Positions 1 to 4,948 of a stretch of DNA of 6,355 nucleotides are shown piece after piece. The stretch spans positions 1-6,355 of the forward strand of contig JAITVM010000192.1 of the NCBI GenBank assembly GCA_031285815.1, in the 5' to 3' direction. The DNA is from Clostridiales bacterium. GTDB taxonomy: Bacteria > Bacillota > Clostridia > Lachnospirales > JAITVM01. The position numbers and the translations under genes are program-made. The number at the start of each line of letters is the position of its first letter. The stretch's first letter is position 1. The notes under the pieces were generated by a model. That model was not told where the DNA came from. It searched no databases and saw only the letters and a list, made by a program, of their open reading frames with translations.

Positions 1-177
1 TTCAACAACCTCGCTATGCGTTGTAGCACCAAACCTAGGGTGTTTGGCCAAAACCATATTTGGTTTAATTGATACGCGCATATCTGGCGTTACCAGACTT
101 TTTAAATTTGACGCCCCTATTGCCTCAATAACTGAATTTATATAATCACTGCTATAATTCACCACTATCCCGGCCAT
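1..177 (-). CDS. DUF362 domain protein, N-terminal fragment cut by the window edge
   Basis: The minus strand reads open from an ATG at 177-175 to the left edge, giving 59 residues that begin MAGIVVNYSS. A GAAGGTG ribosome binding site (190-184) sits 6 bases before the ATG and fixes the start. The segment VSIKPNMVLAKHPRFGATTH (residues about 35-54), followed by SEVVE, matches the N-terminal signature of DUF362 proteins, which usually reads like 'v.iKPN...' then 'GATTHPEVV'. Family members are often about 300-400 residues and many carry a ferredoxin-like 4Fe-4S domain further on. That part lies outside the window, so no cluster-binding cysteines can be seen here. The biochemical role of the family is poorly defined. 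The gene is divergent from the asparagine synthetase-like gene and shares its upstream region. Family assignment is fairly secure from the KPN and GATTH motifs; function is not inferred. Confidence 0.78.
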   Translation of the reverse strand, partial: MAGIVVNYSSDYINSVIEAIGASNLKSLVTPDMRVSIKPNMVLAKHPRFGATTHSEVVE

Positions 178-241
178 TTAAAACACCTTCTAACACTTAT
201 TTTTAATCATTATACTATTATTTTGTAGTATTTGACAGGTC

Positions 242-261
242 ACAATAGAAATTTCTTTTGT
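242..261. promoter_or_regulatory. Candidate operator: 20-bp near-perfect palindrome
   Basis: The two arms, ACAATAGAAA (242-251) and TTTCTTTTGT (252-261), pair at 9 of 10 positions; only the 246/257 pair (T/T) fails. The inner 10 bp, AGAAATTTCT, is a perfect palindrome. The site lies in the shared upstream region of two divergent genes, and its right arm overlaps the candidate -35 of the rightward promoter. That is a typical position for a dimeric repressor. No known regulator family is recognised from the motif. The site is seen directly; its operator role is inferred. Confidence 0.4.
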
Positions 262-289
262 CAACAATTTAAATCGTAAATAATATACT
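258..289 (+). promoter_or_regulatory. Candidate sigma-A promoter for the asnB-like gene
   Basis: Two overlapping readings are possible: TTGTCA (258-263), 17 bp, TAATAT (281-286); or TCAACA (261-266), 17 bp, TATACT (284-289). Both are imperfect, and AT-rich DNA gives such matches readily. Either would start transcription near 293-297 and leave a leader of about 60 bases before the ATG at 358. The -35 overlaps the right arm of the palindrome at 242-261. Confidence 0.35.
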
Positions 290-357
290 AAATCAACAGA
301 ATAATTATTTTTTAAAAAAATAGACCTTTAAATCTAAAAAAGTCTGGAGTGTTTTAT

Positions 358-2175
358 ATGAGTGGAATAACCGGCTTTATGAGTTTTAATAAGGATTTCG
401 GCCCACAAGGGGGCAAGTGGCTTAATGTGCTCAACAGTATGCGCGGTTCCATAACCCACCGCGGCAAAGCAGATACCCAAACCGTACTTAACAGCAAAGT
501 ATGCCTATCTATGAATTCAAAAAAAGATAAAGGCCCCATCGAGTTTTATATTGAGGGTAAGCATTATTATGTTATGCTGGATGGCTATATTTTTAATATT
601 AATGATTTAAAGCCTAGCCTTAAGCACAACAAATTAAAAACGGGAAGCCCACTTGAATTAATTTTATTTTTGTTTTTAGAGCATGGGATTGAATTCATAC
701 ATAAATTAAATGGCATTTTCTCAATCGCATTATATGACGGCAATAATTTTTATTTAATTCGGGACAGGTTAGGCAATAAACCAATTTTTTATACAGTTAA
801 GGGTGAAATTTTAATTTTTGGCTCAGAAATAAAATCAATTTTAAAATTTCCTGGCGTCGAATGTATTTTAGATAAAAGCTGCCTCTCAGAAATATTTGCG
901 TTGGGCCCTGCACACATCCAAGGTTCAGGTGTTTTTAAAGATATTAAAGAGGTCACGCCTGGAAGCTATTTGCATTTTGAAGAAAACACCTTTTCTTTAA
1001 AACAATATTGGGCCATAAAACCGCTCCCGCACACAGATTCTTATGAAGATACAGTCGCTAAAACACGTAAGCTCATATTAAACAGTATAGAAAGCCAAAC
1101 CGAAAAAAACACCGCTTCATTATTATCAGGCGGTGTAGACTCATCTATAATTACTGCCATAGCAAACAAAACCCATAAAGAGAAATTTGGCACAGCTATA
1201 CAGACATTCTCATTTGATTTCAAAGGTAACAGCAAATACTTTACGCCTTCCCAATTCCAGCCTGGCCAAGATAGGCCATGGGTAGAAAAGCTAGTCGCTG
1301 CCCTAAAAACTGACCATACCTACTTAGAAGCAGATGTAAACGATTTGATTGATAATTTATTTAAAGCCGTTGACGCAAGGGACTGCCCAGGAATGGCTGA
1401 TGTTGATTCATCACTTTTATATTTCTGTTCAAAAATGGCCAATACAAATACTGCACTAAGCGGGGAATGTGCTGATGAAATTTTTGGCGGCTACCCTTGG
1501 TTTCATAAAAAAGAAATGTTTGAAGCGGAATGCTTCCCTTGGTCAAGTAACATGGGGCTCAGAAAATCCATTTTAAATGAAAGTTTGTTATCAGTATTAG
1601 ACATTGAAGGGTTTGCAGATAAAACCTACAAAGATGCGCTAAAAAGCACGCCAGTCTTAGAATCTGAAAATGCTGTGGATAAACGGCGGCGTGAATTAGC
1701 TTATTTAAATTTAAAATTTTTTATGATGGCCCTTGTAGATAGGATGGACAGAATGGGTATGTATTCCGGGCTAGAGCTTCGTGCCCCTTACTCAGATTAC
1801 AGGATAGCGGAATATGTGTTTAACATCCCATGGGGTATAAAGTTTAAAGATAAAACAGTTAAACACCTTTTAAGAAAATCTTGTGAAGGGGTTATACCAA
1901 ATGAAATGTTGTACAGAATAAAATCCCCCTACCCAAAAACTTACAACCCGGCATATGACAGCCTTTTAAAAGAGCGGCTAAATGATGTTATTAACGATAA
2001 CAACCAGCCGTTAACCCCTTTAATTAATAAAGTGGAAATAAATAAATTAATTAATTCGCCTTCCGACACTGGAAAACCATATTACGGCCAGCTTATGGCT
2101 AAGCCCCAGCTCCTTGCTTACCTTTTACAAGTTAATTATTGGCTAGCAAATTACAAAATTATTATAAAAATATAA
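358..2175 (+). CDS. asnB: AsnB-type asparagine synthetase with a degenerate glutaminase domain (Cys2 to Ser)
   Basis: A 605-residue protein, about full length for the clostridial AsnB group. The ATG at 358 is preferred over an in-frame GTG at 349 because GGAG (346-349) sits 8 bases before the ATG and overlaps the GTG, and because family members begin MCGI. The C-terminal synthetase domain (from about residue 230) makes aspartyl-AMP and transfers ammonia. It keeps the ATP-pyrophosphatase loop SGGVDSS (257-263), SGECADEIFGGY (368-379), DRMDRM (461-466) and a SPYPKT motif near the C-terminus. The N-terminal class II glutaminase fold is recognisable from HRG (34-36) and RDRLGNKP (135-142). However, the catalytic Cys2 is Ser (M-S-G-I). 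The usual HRGPD reads HRGKAD, the NGE motif reads DGY (75-77), the 'SDTE'-like loop reads SPLE (97-100), and the arginine of the 'GHRRL' segment is absent. By family knowledge such a protein should not hydrolyse glutamine. It is either ammonia-dependent or uses another substrate, as beta-lactam synthetase and lasso-peptide cyclases do. The SGECADE and C-terminal motifs favour a true asparagine synthetase origin. Confidence 0.88.
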   Translation: MSGITGFMSFNKDFGPQGGKWLNVLNSMRGSITHRGKADTQTVLNSKVCLSMNSKKDKGPIEFYIEGKHYYVMLDGYIFNINDLKPSLKHNKLKTGSPLELILFLFLEHGIEFIHKLNGIFSIALYDGNNFYLIRDRLGNKPIFYTVKGEILIFGSEIKSILKFPGVECILDKSCLSEIFALGPAHIQGSGVFKDIKEVTPGSYLHFEENTFSLKQYWAIKPLPHTDSYEDTVAKTRKLILNSIESQTEKNTASLLSGGVDSSIITAIANKTHKEKFGTAIQTFSFDFKGNSKYFTPSQFQPGQDRPWVEKLVAALKTDHTYLEADVNDLIDNLFKAVDARDCPGMADVDSSLLYFCSKMANTNTALSGECADEIFGGYPWFHKKEMFEAECFPWSSNMGLRKSILNESLLSVLDIEGFADKTYKDALKSTPVLESENAVDKRRRELAYLNLKFFMMALVDRMDRMGMYSGLELRAPYSDYRIAEYVFNIPWGIKFKDKTVKHLLRKSCEGVIPNEMLYRIKSPYPKTYNPAYDSLLKERLNDVINDNNQPLTPLINKVEINKLINSPSDTGKPYYGQLMAKPQLLAYLLQVNYWLANYKIIIKI

Positions 2176-2182
2176 TAATTTT
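2155..2182. repeat. Perfect all-AT inverted repeat across the asnB-like stop codon
   Basis: The arms AAAATTATTATA (2155-2166) and TATAATAATTTT (2171-2182) are exact reverse complements over 12 bp with an AAAA loop (2167-2170). The stop codon TAA is at 2173-2175, inside the right arm, so the repeat encodes the last residues of the protein (the KIIIKI tail). With no G-C pair the RNA stem would be weak. It could be a marginal terminator, a 3'-end stabiliser, or a chance product of AT-rich DNA. Confidence 0.6.
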
Positions 2183-2189
2183 CAAAATT

Positions 2190-2201
2190 TACCTATAGGT
2201 A
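2190..2201. repeat. 12-bp perfect palindrome upstream of the CYTH gene
   Basis: TACCTATAGGTA is self-complementary across all 12 bp and ends one base before the candidate -35 of the CYTH gene promoter (TTTACA, 2203-2208). The related sequence GGTA recurs at 2212-2215. The position would suit an operator, but no regulator is recognised. Confidence 0.35.
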
Positions 2202-2202
2202 C

Positions 2203-2231
2203 TTTACAAAGGTATGTAAATAAATTACAAT
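2203..2231 (+). promoter_or_regulatory. Candidate sigma-A promoter for the CYTH gene
   Basis: TTTACA (2203-2208) and TACAAT (2226-2231) are separated by 17 bp, each with five of six consensus bases. Transcription would begin near 2238, leaving a leader of about 60 bases before the TTG start at 2300. This gives the CYTH gene its own promoter and argues against obligatory co-transcription with the asnB-like gene. Confidence 0.45.
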
Positions 2232-2299
2232 TAATAGGTTGCATCCTTTATCTTACTAATAATACTTGCATAATAAACTTATTTATTGGAGGTAGCCTT

Positions 2300-2749
2300 T
2301 TGGAGATCGAAAGAAAATTTCTCGTTGATGCCTTGCCGTTTGATTTGTCTGAATATAATAAAAGTGAAATTATACAGTCGTATATCAGTTTTTCCCCTAC
2401 AATCCGCTTGAGGGGGGCTAATGGGTCCTTTTTTTTAACATGCAAAGGTGAGGGCACATTATCTAGGGAAGAATTTGAAATACAAATTACTGAAACACAA
2501 TATAACCACTTGATGACAAAAATAGATGGCCAGACAATTTATAAAACACGCTATTACATACCGCTACAAGATAATTATACAGCCGAACTTGATATATACC
2601 ACAATGAGCGGTTAAATGGACTCATAACTGTCGAAGTCGAGTTTAAAACCTTAGATGATGCAAAAAACTTTGCCCCCCCTCAATGGTTTTCAAAAGATGT
2701 TACTGAAAATTCGGGATATTCCAACTCGTCCCTCGCTCAAATTTTATAA
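2300..2749 (+). CDS. CYTH-domain (triphosphate tunnel) protein, probable inorganic or organic triphosphatase
   Basis: A 149-residue protein made almost entirely of one CYTH domain. The start is TTG at 2300: GGAGGT (2288-2293) is 6 bases upstream, and the family signature EIERKFLV follows at residues 2-9, leaving no room for a later start. Other tunnel motifs appear in order: IRLR (35-38), TCKGEG (47-52), REEFEI (56-61), YKTRYYI (81-87), ELDIY (96-100), VEVEF (111-115) and VTENSGYSN (134-142). CYTH enzymes bind triphosphate substrates with lysines and arginines, and metal ions with glutamates of the ExExK motif, here E2, E4 and K6. Known members of this size include bacterial tripolyphosphatases, thiamine-triphosphatases and class IV adenylate cyclases. 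The short single-domain form, with no CHAD domain, most resembles the bacterial triphosphatases; the substrate cannot be read from sequence. The protein is probably cytosolic, with no signal peptide or membrane segment. It lies 124 bp after the asnB-like gene and 136 bp before spo0A. Confidence 0.88.
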   Translation: MEIERKFLVDALPFDLSEYNKSEIIQSYISFSPTIRLRGANGSFFLTCKGEGTLSREEFEIQITETQYNHLMTKIDGQTIYKTRYYIPLQDNYTAELDIYHNERLNGLITVEVEFKTLDDAKNFAPPQWFSKDVTENSGYSNSSLAQIL

Positions 2750-2774
2750 TAAATGCTTTGAATAGTAGATTTTA

Positions 2775-2781
2775 TGACGAA
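2775..2781 (+). promoter_or_regulatory. Candidate 0A box (Spo0A binding site) upstream of spo0A
   Basis: TGACGAA fits the 0A box consensus TGNCGAA. It lies 19 bases upstream of the -35 of the candidate spo0A promoter and 104 bases before the spo0A start codon. It is also the left part of a hyphenated palindrome, ATGA-CGAA-TCAT (2774-2785). About three chance matches to this motif are expected in the window on both strands, so it is the location that gives this one weight. It suggests autoregulation, as is known for spo0A in Bacillus subtilis. Confidence 0.5.
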
Positions 2782-2800
2782 TCATTCTAAAAGATCATAC

Positions 2801-2829
2801 TTGCAAACTGGCGTATAATATAATATAAT
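2801..2829 (+). promoter_or_regulatory. Sigma-A-type promoter for spo0A
   Basis: TTGCAA (2801-2806, four of six consensus bases) is followed after exactly 17 bp by a perfect TATAAT (2824-2829). Two further overlapping TATAAT hexamers are present at 2814-2819 and 2819-2824. The start of transcription would fall near 2836, giving a leader of about 50 bases. I did not find a convincing sigma-H promoter in this region, although B. subtilis spo0A has one. Confidence 0.55.
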
Positions 2830-2885
2830 TTAAGAAATTGGTATTTAATACCACAATTTACATTAATTAAGATGGAGGGATACAC

Positions 2886-3686
2886 TTGAACCAAGAGAAA
2901 ATTAAGATCTTGCTTGCTGATGATAACAAAGACTTTTGTGACGTCGTCTGTAGTTATCTTAACAAATTAGAAGATATACAGGTTATATCCGTTGCGCATG
3001 ATGGTGTAGAGGCTTATCAAAAGATTTTATTAAATAAGCCTGATATCGCTATTTTAGACGGTATTATGCCTAGGCTAGATGGGCTTGGGGTGATGGAGAA
3101 GCTGAACAGCAACCCTACTAACCAGCCTATCCCTATTTGTATAATGCTTTCAGCTATGGCACAAGAAAAAATTACTCAAAAAGCTATAGCCTTAGGCGTT
3201 GAGTACTACATGGTAAAACCATTTGATATGGAATCCTTGGTAAGTAGGATCCGCCAACTGTACAATGAAAAAAATAATAAGGATGATAAGCCCCTAAGCT
3301 CAAAATTATCTGACCCAAAAAGCCGCGCTAGTATTAACTTGGAAGCAAAGGTAACAAATATATTGCATGAAATTGGGGTACCTGCCCATATTAGAGGCTA
3401 CCATTATATGCGTGAAGCTATTATCATGGCCGTAAATGATATAGATGTACTTAATTATATTACAAAAGAGCTTTACCCATCTATAGCCAAAAAATGCAAT
3501 ACAACCCCTAGCCGCGTTGAACGTGCCATCCGCCATGCTATCGAGGTTGCTTGGAGCCGTGGAAAAGTTGATGCTATTGATAATTTATTTGGTTATACAG
3601 TAAATAACCATAAAGGCAAACCAACGAACAGCGAGTTTATCGCACTTATTGCGGACAGGCTAAGGCTTGAACTAAAAGCCAGCTAA
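2886..3686 (+). CDS. spo0A: Spo0A, master response regulator of sporulation
   Basis: A 266-residue protein, the normal Spo0A length. The start is TTG at 2886, with GGAGG (2874-2878) 7 bases upstream and no in-frame ATG nearby. The receiver domain (residues about 5-127) has the acidic pair D12/D13, phosphoacceptor D58 in ILDGIMP, switch residue S89 and conserved K111 in VKPFDME. A variable hinge (about 128-150) precedes the C-terminal Spo0A domain. That domain holds HEIGVPAHIRGY (161-172), the recognition-helix region SRVERAIRHAIEVAWSRG (209-226), GYTV (236-239) and KPTNSEFIA (245-253). All are near-identical to the family, so DNA specificity for 0A boxes is expected to be unchanged. Phosphorylated Spo0A activates or represses sporulation-entry genes; in Clostridia, orphan histidine kinases usually phosphorylate it directly. 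The usual upstream neighbour spoIVB is not present; a CYTH gene is there instead. A 0A box and a sigma-A promoter lie in the leader, pointing to autoregulation. Identification is very secure. Confidence 0.97.
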   Translation: MNQEKIKILLADDNKDFCDVVCSYLNKLEDIQVISVAHDGVEAYQKILLNKPDIAILDGIMPRLDGLGVMEKLNSNPTNQPIPICIMLSAMAQEKITQKAIALGVEYYMVKPFDMESLVSRIRQLYNEKNNKDDKPLSSKLSDPKSRASINLEAKVTNILHEIGVPAHIRGYHYMREAIIMAVNDIDVLNYITKELYPSIAKKCNTTPSRVERAIRHAIEVAWSRGKVDAIDNLFGYTVNNHKGKPTNSEFIALIADRLRLELKAS

Positions 3687-3699
3687 CCCCCGTAATCGT

Positions 3700-3734
3700 T
3701 AAACCACCACCGCCTAGAAGGCGGTGGTGGTTTA
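3700..3734. terminator. Strong hairpin between convergent spo0A and chemotaxis operon, probable bidirectional terminator
   Basis: The stem pairs 3700-3714 (TAAACCACCACCGCC) with 3720-3734 perfectly over 15 bp, with a 5-base TAGAA loop. The core is GC-rich and is flanked by A/T pairs, so read in either direction the descending arm ends in TTT. The plus-strand tail continues as GTTTTATATAT. It begins 14 bases after the spo0A stop and ends 4 bases before the stop of the minus-strand methylesterase gene, so it probably serves both transcripts. The U-tract is short on the minus side. Confidence 0.85.
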
Positions 3735-3737
3735 GTT

Positions 3738-4406
3738 TTATATATATTCGGCATATCGGCCCTTCGGCACGCCTTTATAAAAAATATATTTTTTGTGAAG
3801 GTTATATTCATTTTTGCATATACGGTTTATTATTTCATCAGGTATATTTTTTAGGTTTAACTGTTTTGCCGCAGCGCCTTCTTCAAACGCCGCCCTAGGC
3901 AAATTATAAACAACTGAGCTAGACTGGTCTTGGCAAATTGTGAAACCGTTACTCCGTTTCATCTCTAAAAGCCCCTTTACCCCATCAACGCCGTTTCCAG
4001 TTAATAAAACACCAATCCCTTTATCCCCCATAACCCGCGCTACAGATTCAAAAAGTATGTCTATAGAAGGGCAGTCCCCTTTGTATGGGCCTTCCTCTAC
4101 ACAGGAAAGGTACAATCTATCACCGCTGCGCATAAGCCGCATTTGATGGTCCGCCGTAGCTATTATTATGCGGCCCCTGCAAAGTTCATCGCCATCTTTT
4201 GATTCAATAACATCATGCCCCGTAAATTTTTTTAGATGCCTTACATAAGACGAAATATATTCAGGCGGCATATGCTGCGCAACCACAATCGGTGAAAAGT
4301 TTTTTGGGATATTTTTTAACAGCTTGCAAACTGTGTCCTTCCCACCTGTTGATGCCCCAATGGCCACTACATACTCAAATTCATTATTATTTTGAATTAC
4401 TTCCAT
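3738..4406 (-). CDS. cheB: Stand-alone CheB-type protein-glutamate methylesterase (no receiver domain)
   Basis: A 222-residue protein consisting of the CheB methylesterase domain alone. The catalytic triad of the family is present: Ser19 in GASTGG (17-22), His45 in QHMP (44-47) and Asp141 in LLTGNGVDG (134-142). Family segments CPSIDILFESVA (112-123), QDQSSSVVYNLPRAA (159-173) and EGAA also match. The common TGMG reads TGNG here. CheB removes methyl groups from receptor glutamates, and can deamidate glutamines, to reset adaptation. Classical CheB is about 350 residues and is activated by CheA through an N-terminal receiver, which is wholly absent here. A lysine- and tyrosine-rich tail of about 25 residues follows the domain. 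The ATG at 4406 is chosen, with GGAA 9 bases upstream; a TTG at 4412 would add two residues. The gene lies 35 bp after cheW on the same strand, so it is probably the last gene of a cheA-cheW-cheB operon. Confidence 0.9.
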   Translation of the reverse strand: MEVIQNNNEFEYVVAIGASTGGKDTVCKLLKNIPKNFSPIVVAQHMPPEYISSYVRHLKKFTGHDVIESKDGDELCRGRIIIATADHQMRLMRSGDRLYLSCVEEGPYKGDCPSIDILFESVARVMGDKGIGVLLTGNGVDGVKGLLEMKRSNGFTICQDQSSSVVYNLPRAAFEEGAAAKQLNLKNIPDEIINRICKNEYNLHKKYIFYKGVPKGRYAEYI

Positions 4407-4441
4407 GTACAATCATTCCGTTCCACTAAAATTTATATGTC

Positions 4442-4906
4442 TTAATCTTGATTCAATAATTTGTCCAAATCTAAAATAAGGGCAACCTCATCACCTATTT
4501 TGCCAATATTTTTTATAAACTGGTTAGAGTAATTTAATTTAGCATTAGGTGGTGCAACTACATTTTCTTCATTTATGAAAACAACTTCTTTTACACTGTC
4601 CACAATGAGGCCTAAAGAATATTCCCCATACTCAATTACTATTATACAAGTTGACTCGTCATAGGGGCGGAACTCTTTCATAAACCGCTCCCTAACGTCT
4701 ACAACTGCAATTATGTCGCCCCTAAGGTTAATTATGCCTTTTACATAAGGCGGGTTGTGCGGTACCTTAGTAATTACAGTAACCGATATAATTTCTTTTA
4801 TATGCACGATTGGGATACCGTAGTCTTCACCTTCTATTTCGAAAGTCAAAAACTGGTCCTTTATCGTCATTTCTATGCCGTCTTCTAACTCTAATATTTC
4901 GCTCAT
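4442..4906 (-). CDS. cheW: CheW, chemotaxis coupling protein
   Basis: A 154-residue single CheW domain, the usual length. The start is the ATG at 4906-4904: AAGGAG (4918-4913) lies 6 bases before it. An upstream in-frame ATG at 4924 precedes that ribosome binding site and would place it inside the gene. The first conserved strand is DQFLTFEIEGEDYGIPI (residues 17-33), followed by VPHNPPYVKGIINLRG (48-63) with the hallmark NLRG, then VVDVRERF (68-75), VIEYGEYSLGLIVDSVKEVV (90-109) and the closing LILDLDKLL (143-151). CheW is a cytosolic SH3-like adaptor that links receptor tips to the P5 domain of CheA. It follows cheA by 42 bp and precedes the methylesterase gene by 35 bp, consistent with one transcript. 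There are no signs of damage. Confidence 0.95.
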   Translation of the reverse strand: MSEILELEDGIEMTIKDQFLTFEIEGEDYGIPIVHIKEIISVTVITKVPHNPPYVKGIINLRGDIIAVVDVRERFMKEFRPYDESTCIIVIEYGEYSLGLIVDSVKEVVFINEENVVAPPNAKLNYSNQFIKNIGKIGDEVALILDLDKLLNQD

Positions 4907-4948
4907 ATATTTCTCCTTAAGCATTAACAGATAATATGGTGTTCGCTT

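Larger units (their letters stand above)
178..357. promoter_or_regulatory. Divergent intergenic region between DUF362 and asnB-like genes
   Basis: This 180-bp AT-rich stretch separates two gene starts that point away from each other and must hold promoters for both. It contains a 20-bp near-palindrome (242-261), a candidate rightward promoter (258-289), and on the minus strand a TATAAT hexamer (214-209) placed about 30 bases before the DUF362 start. That leftward -10 has no good -35 at the normal distance. The asnB ribosome binding site TCTGGAG is at 343-349, 8 bases before the ATG at 358. No open reading frame with coding character is seen here. Confidence 0.55.

Noticed and set aside
232..237. 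Perfect TTGACA -35 hexamer upstream of the asnB-like gene
   Set aside because: No acceptable -10 hexamer occurs 16-18 bp downstream on the plus strand.
349..357. GTG at 349 as the start of the asnB-like gene
   Set aside because: It overlaps the only ribosome binding site and would add three residues before the conserved M-x-G-I start.
2629..2635. Second 0A-box match, TGTCGAA, inside the CYTH gene
   Set aside because: It is a perfect match but is coding (Val-Glu), lies about 170 bp upstream of the spo0A -35, and the motif is expected about three times by chance in this window.
2750..2800. Terminator after the CYTH gene
   Set aside because: Only short AT-rich imperfect inverted repeats are present and none has a GC stem with a U-tract, so read-through into spo0A remains possible.
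3747..3769. Two TTCGGCA sequences 16 bp apart (3747-3753, 3763-3769), which match an inverted 0A box
   Set aside because: They lie in the last codons of the methylesterase gene, far from any promoter, and fit the chance expectation for a six-base motif.
3940..4146. Plus-strand frame opposite the methylesterase gene, and minus-strand frames inside the asnB-like, CYTH and spo0A genes
   Set aside because: All are fully contained in conserved coding sequence on the other strand and look like shadows of it.
4907..4924. Upstream ATG (4924) as the cheW start
   Set aside because: The Shine-Dalgarno AAGGAG (4918-4913) lies between this ATG and the ATG at 4906, where it has ideal spacing for the downstream start.
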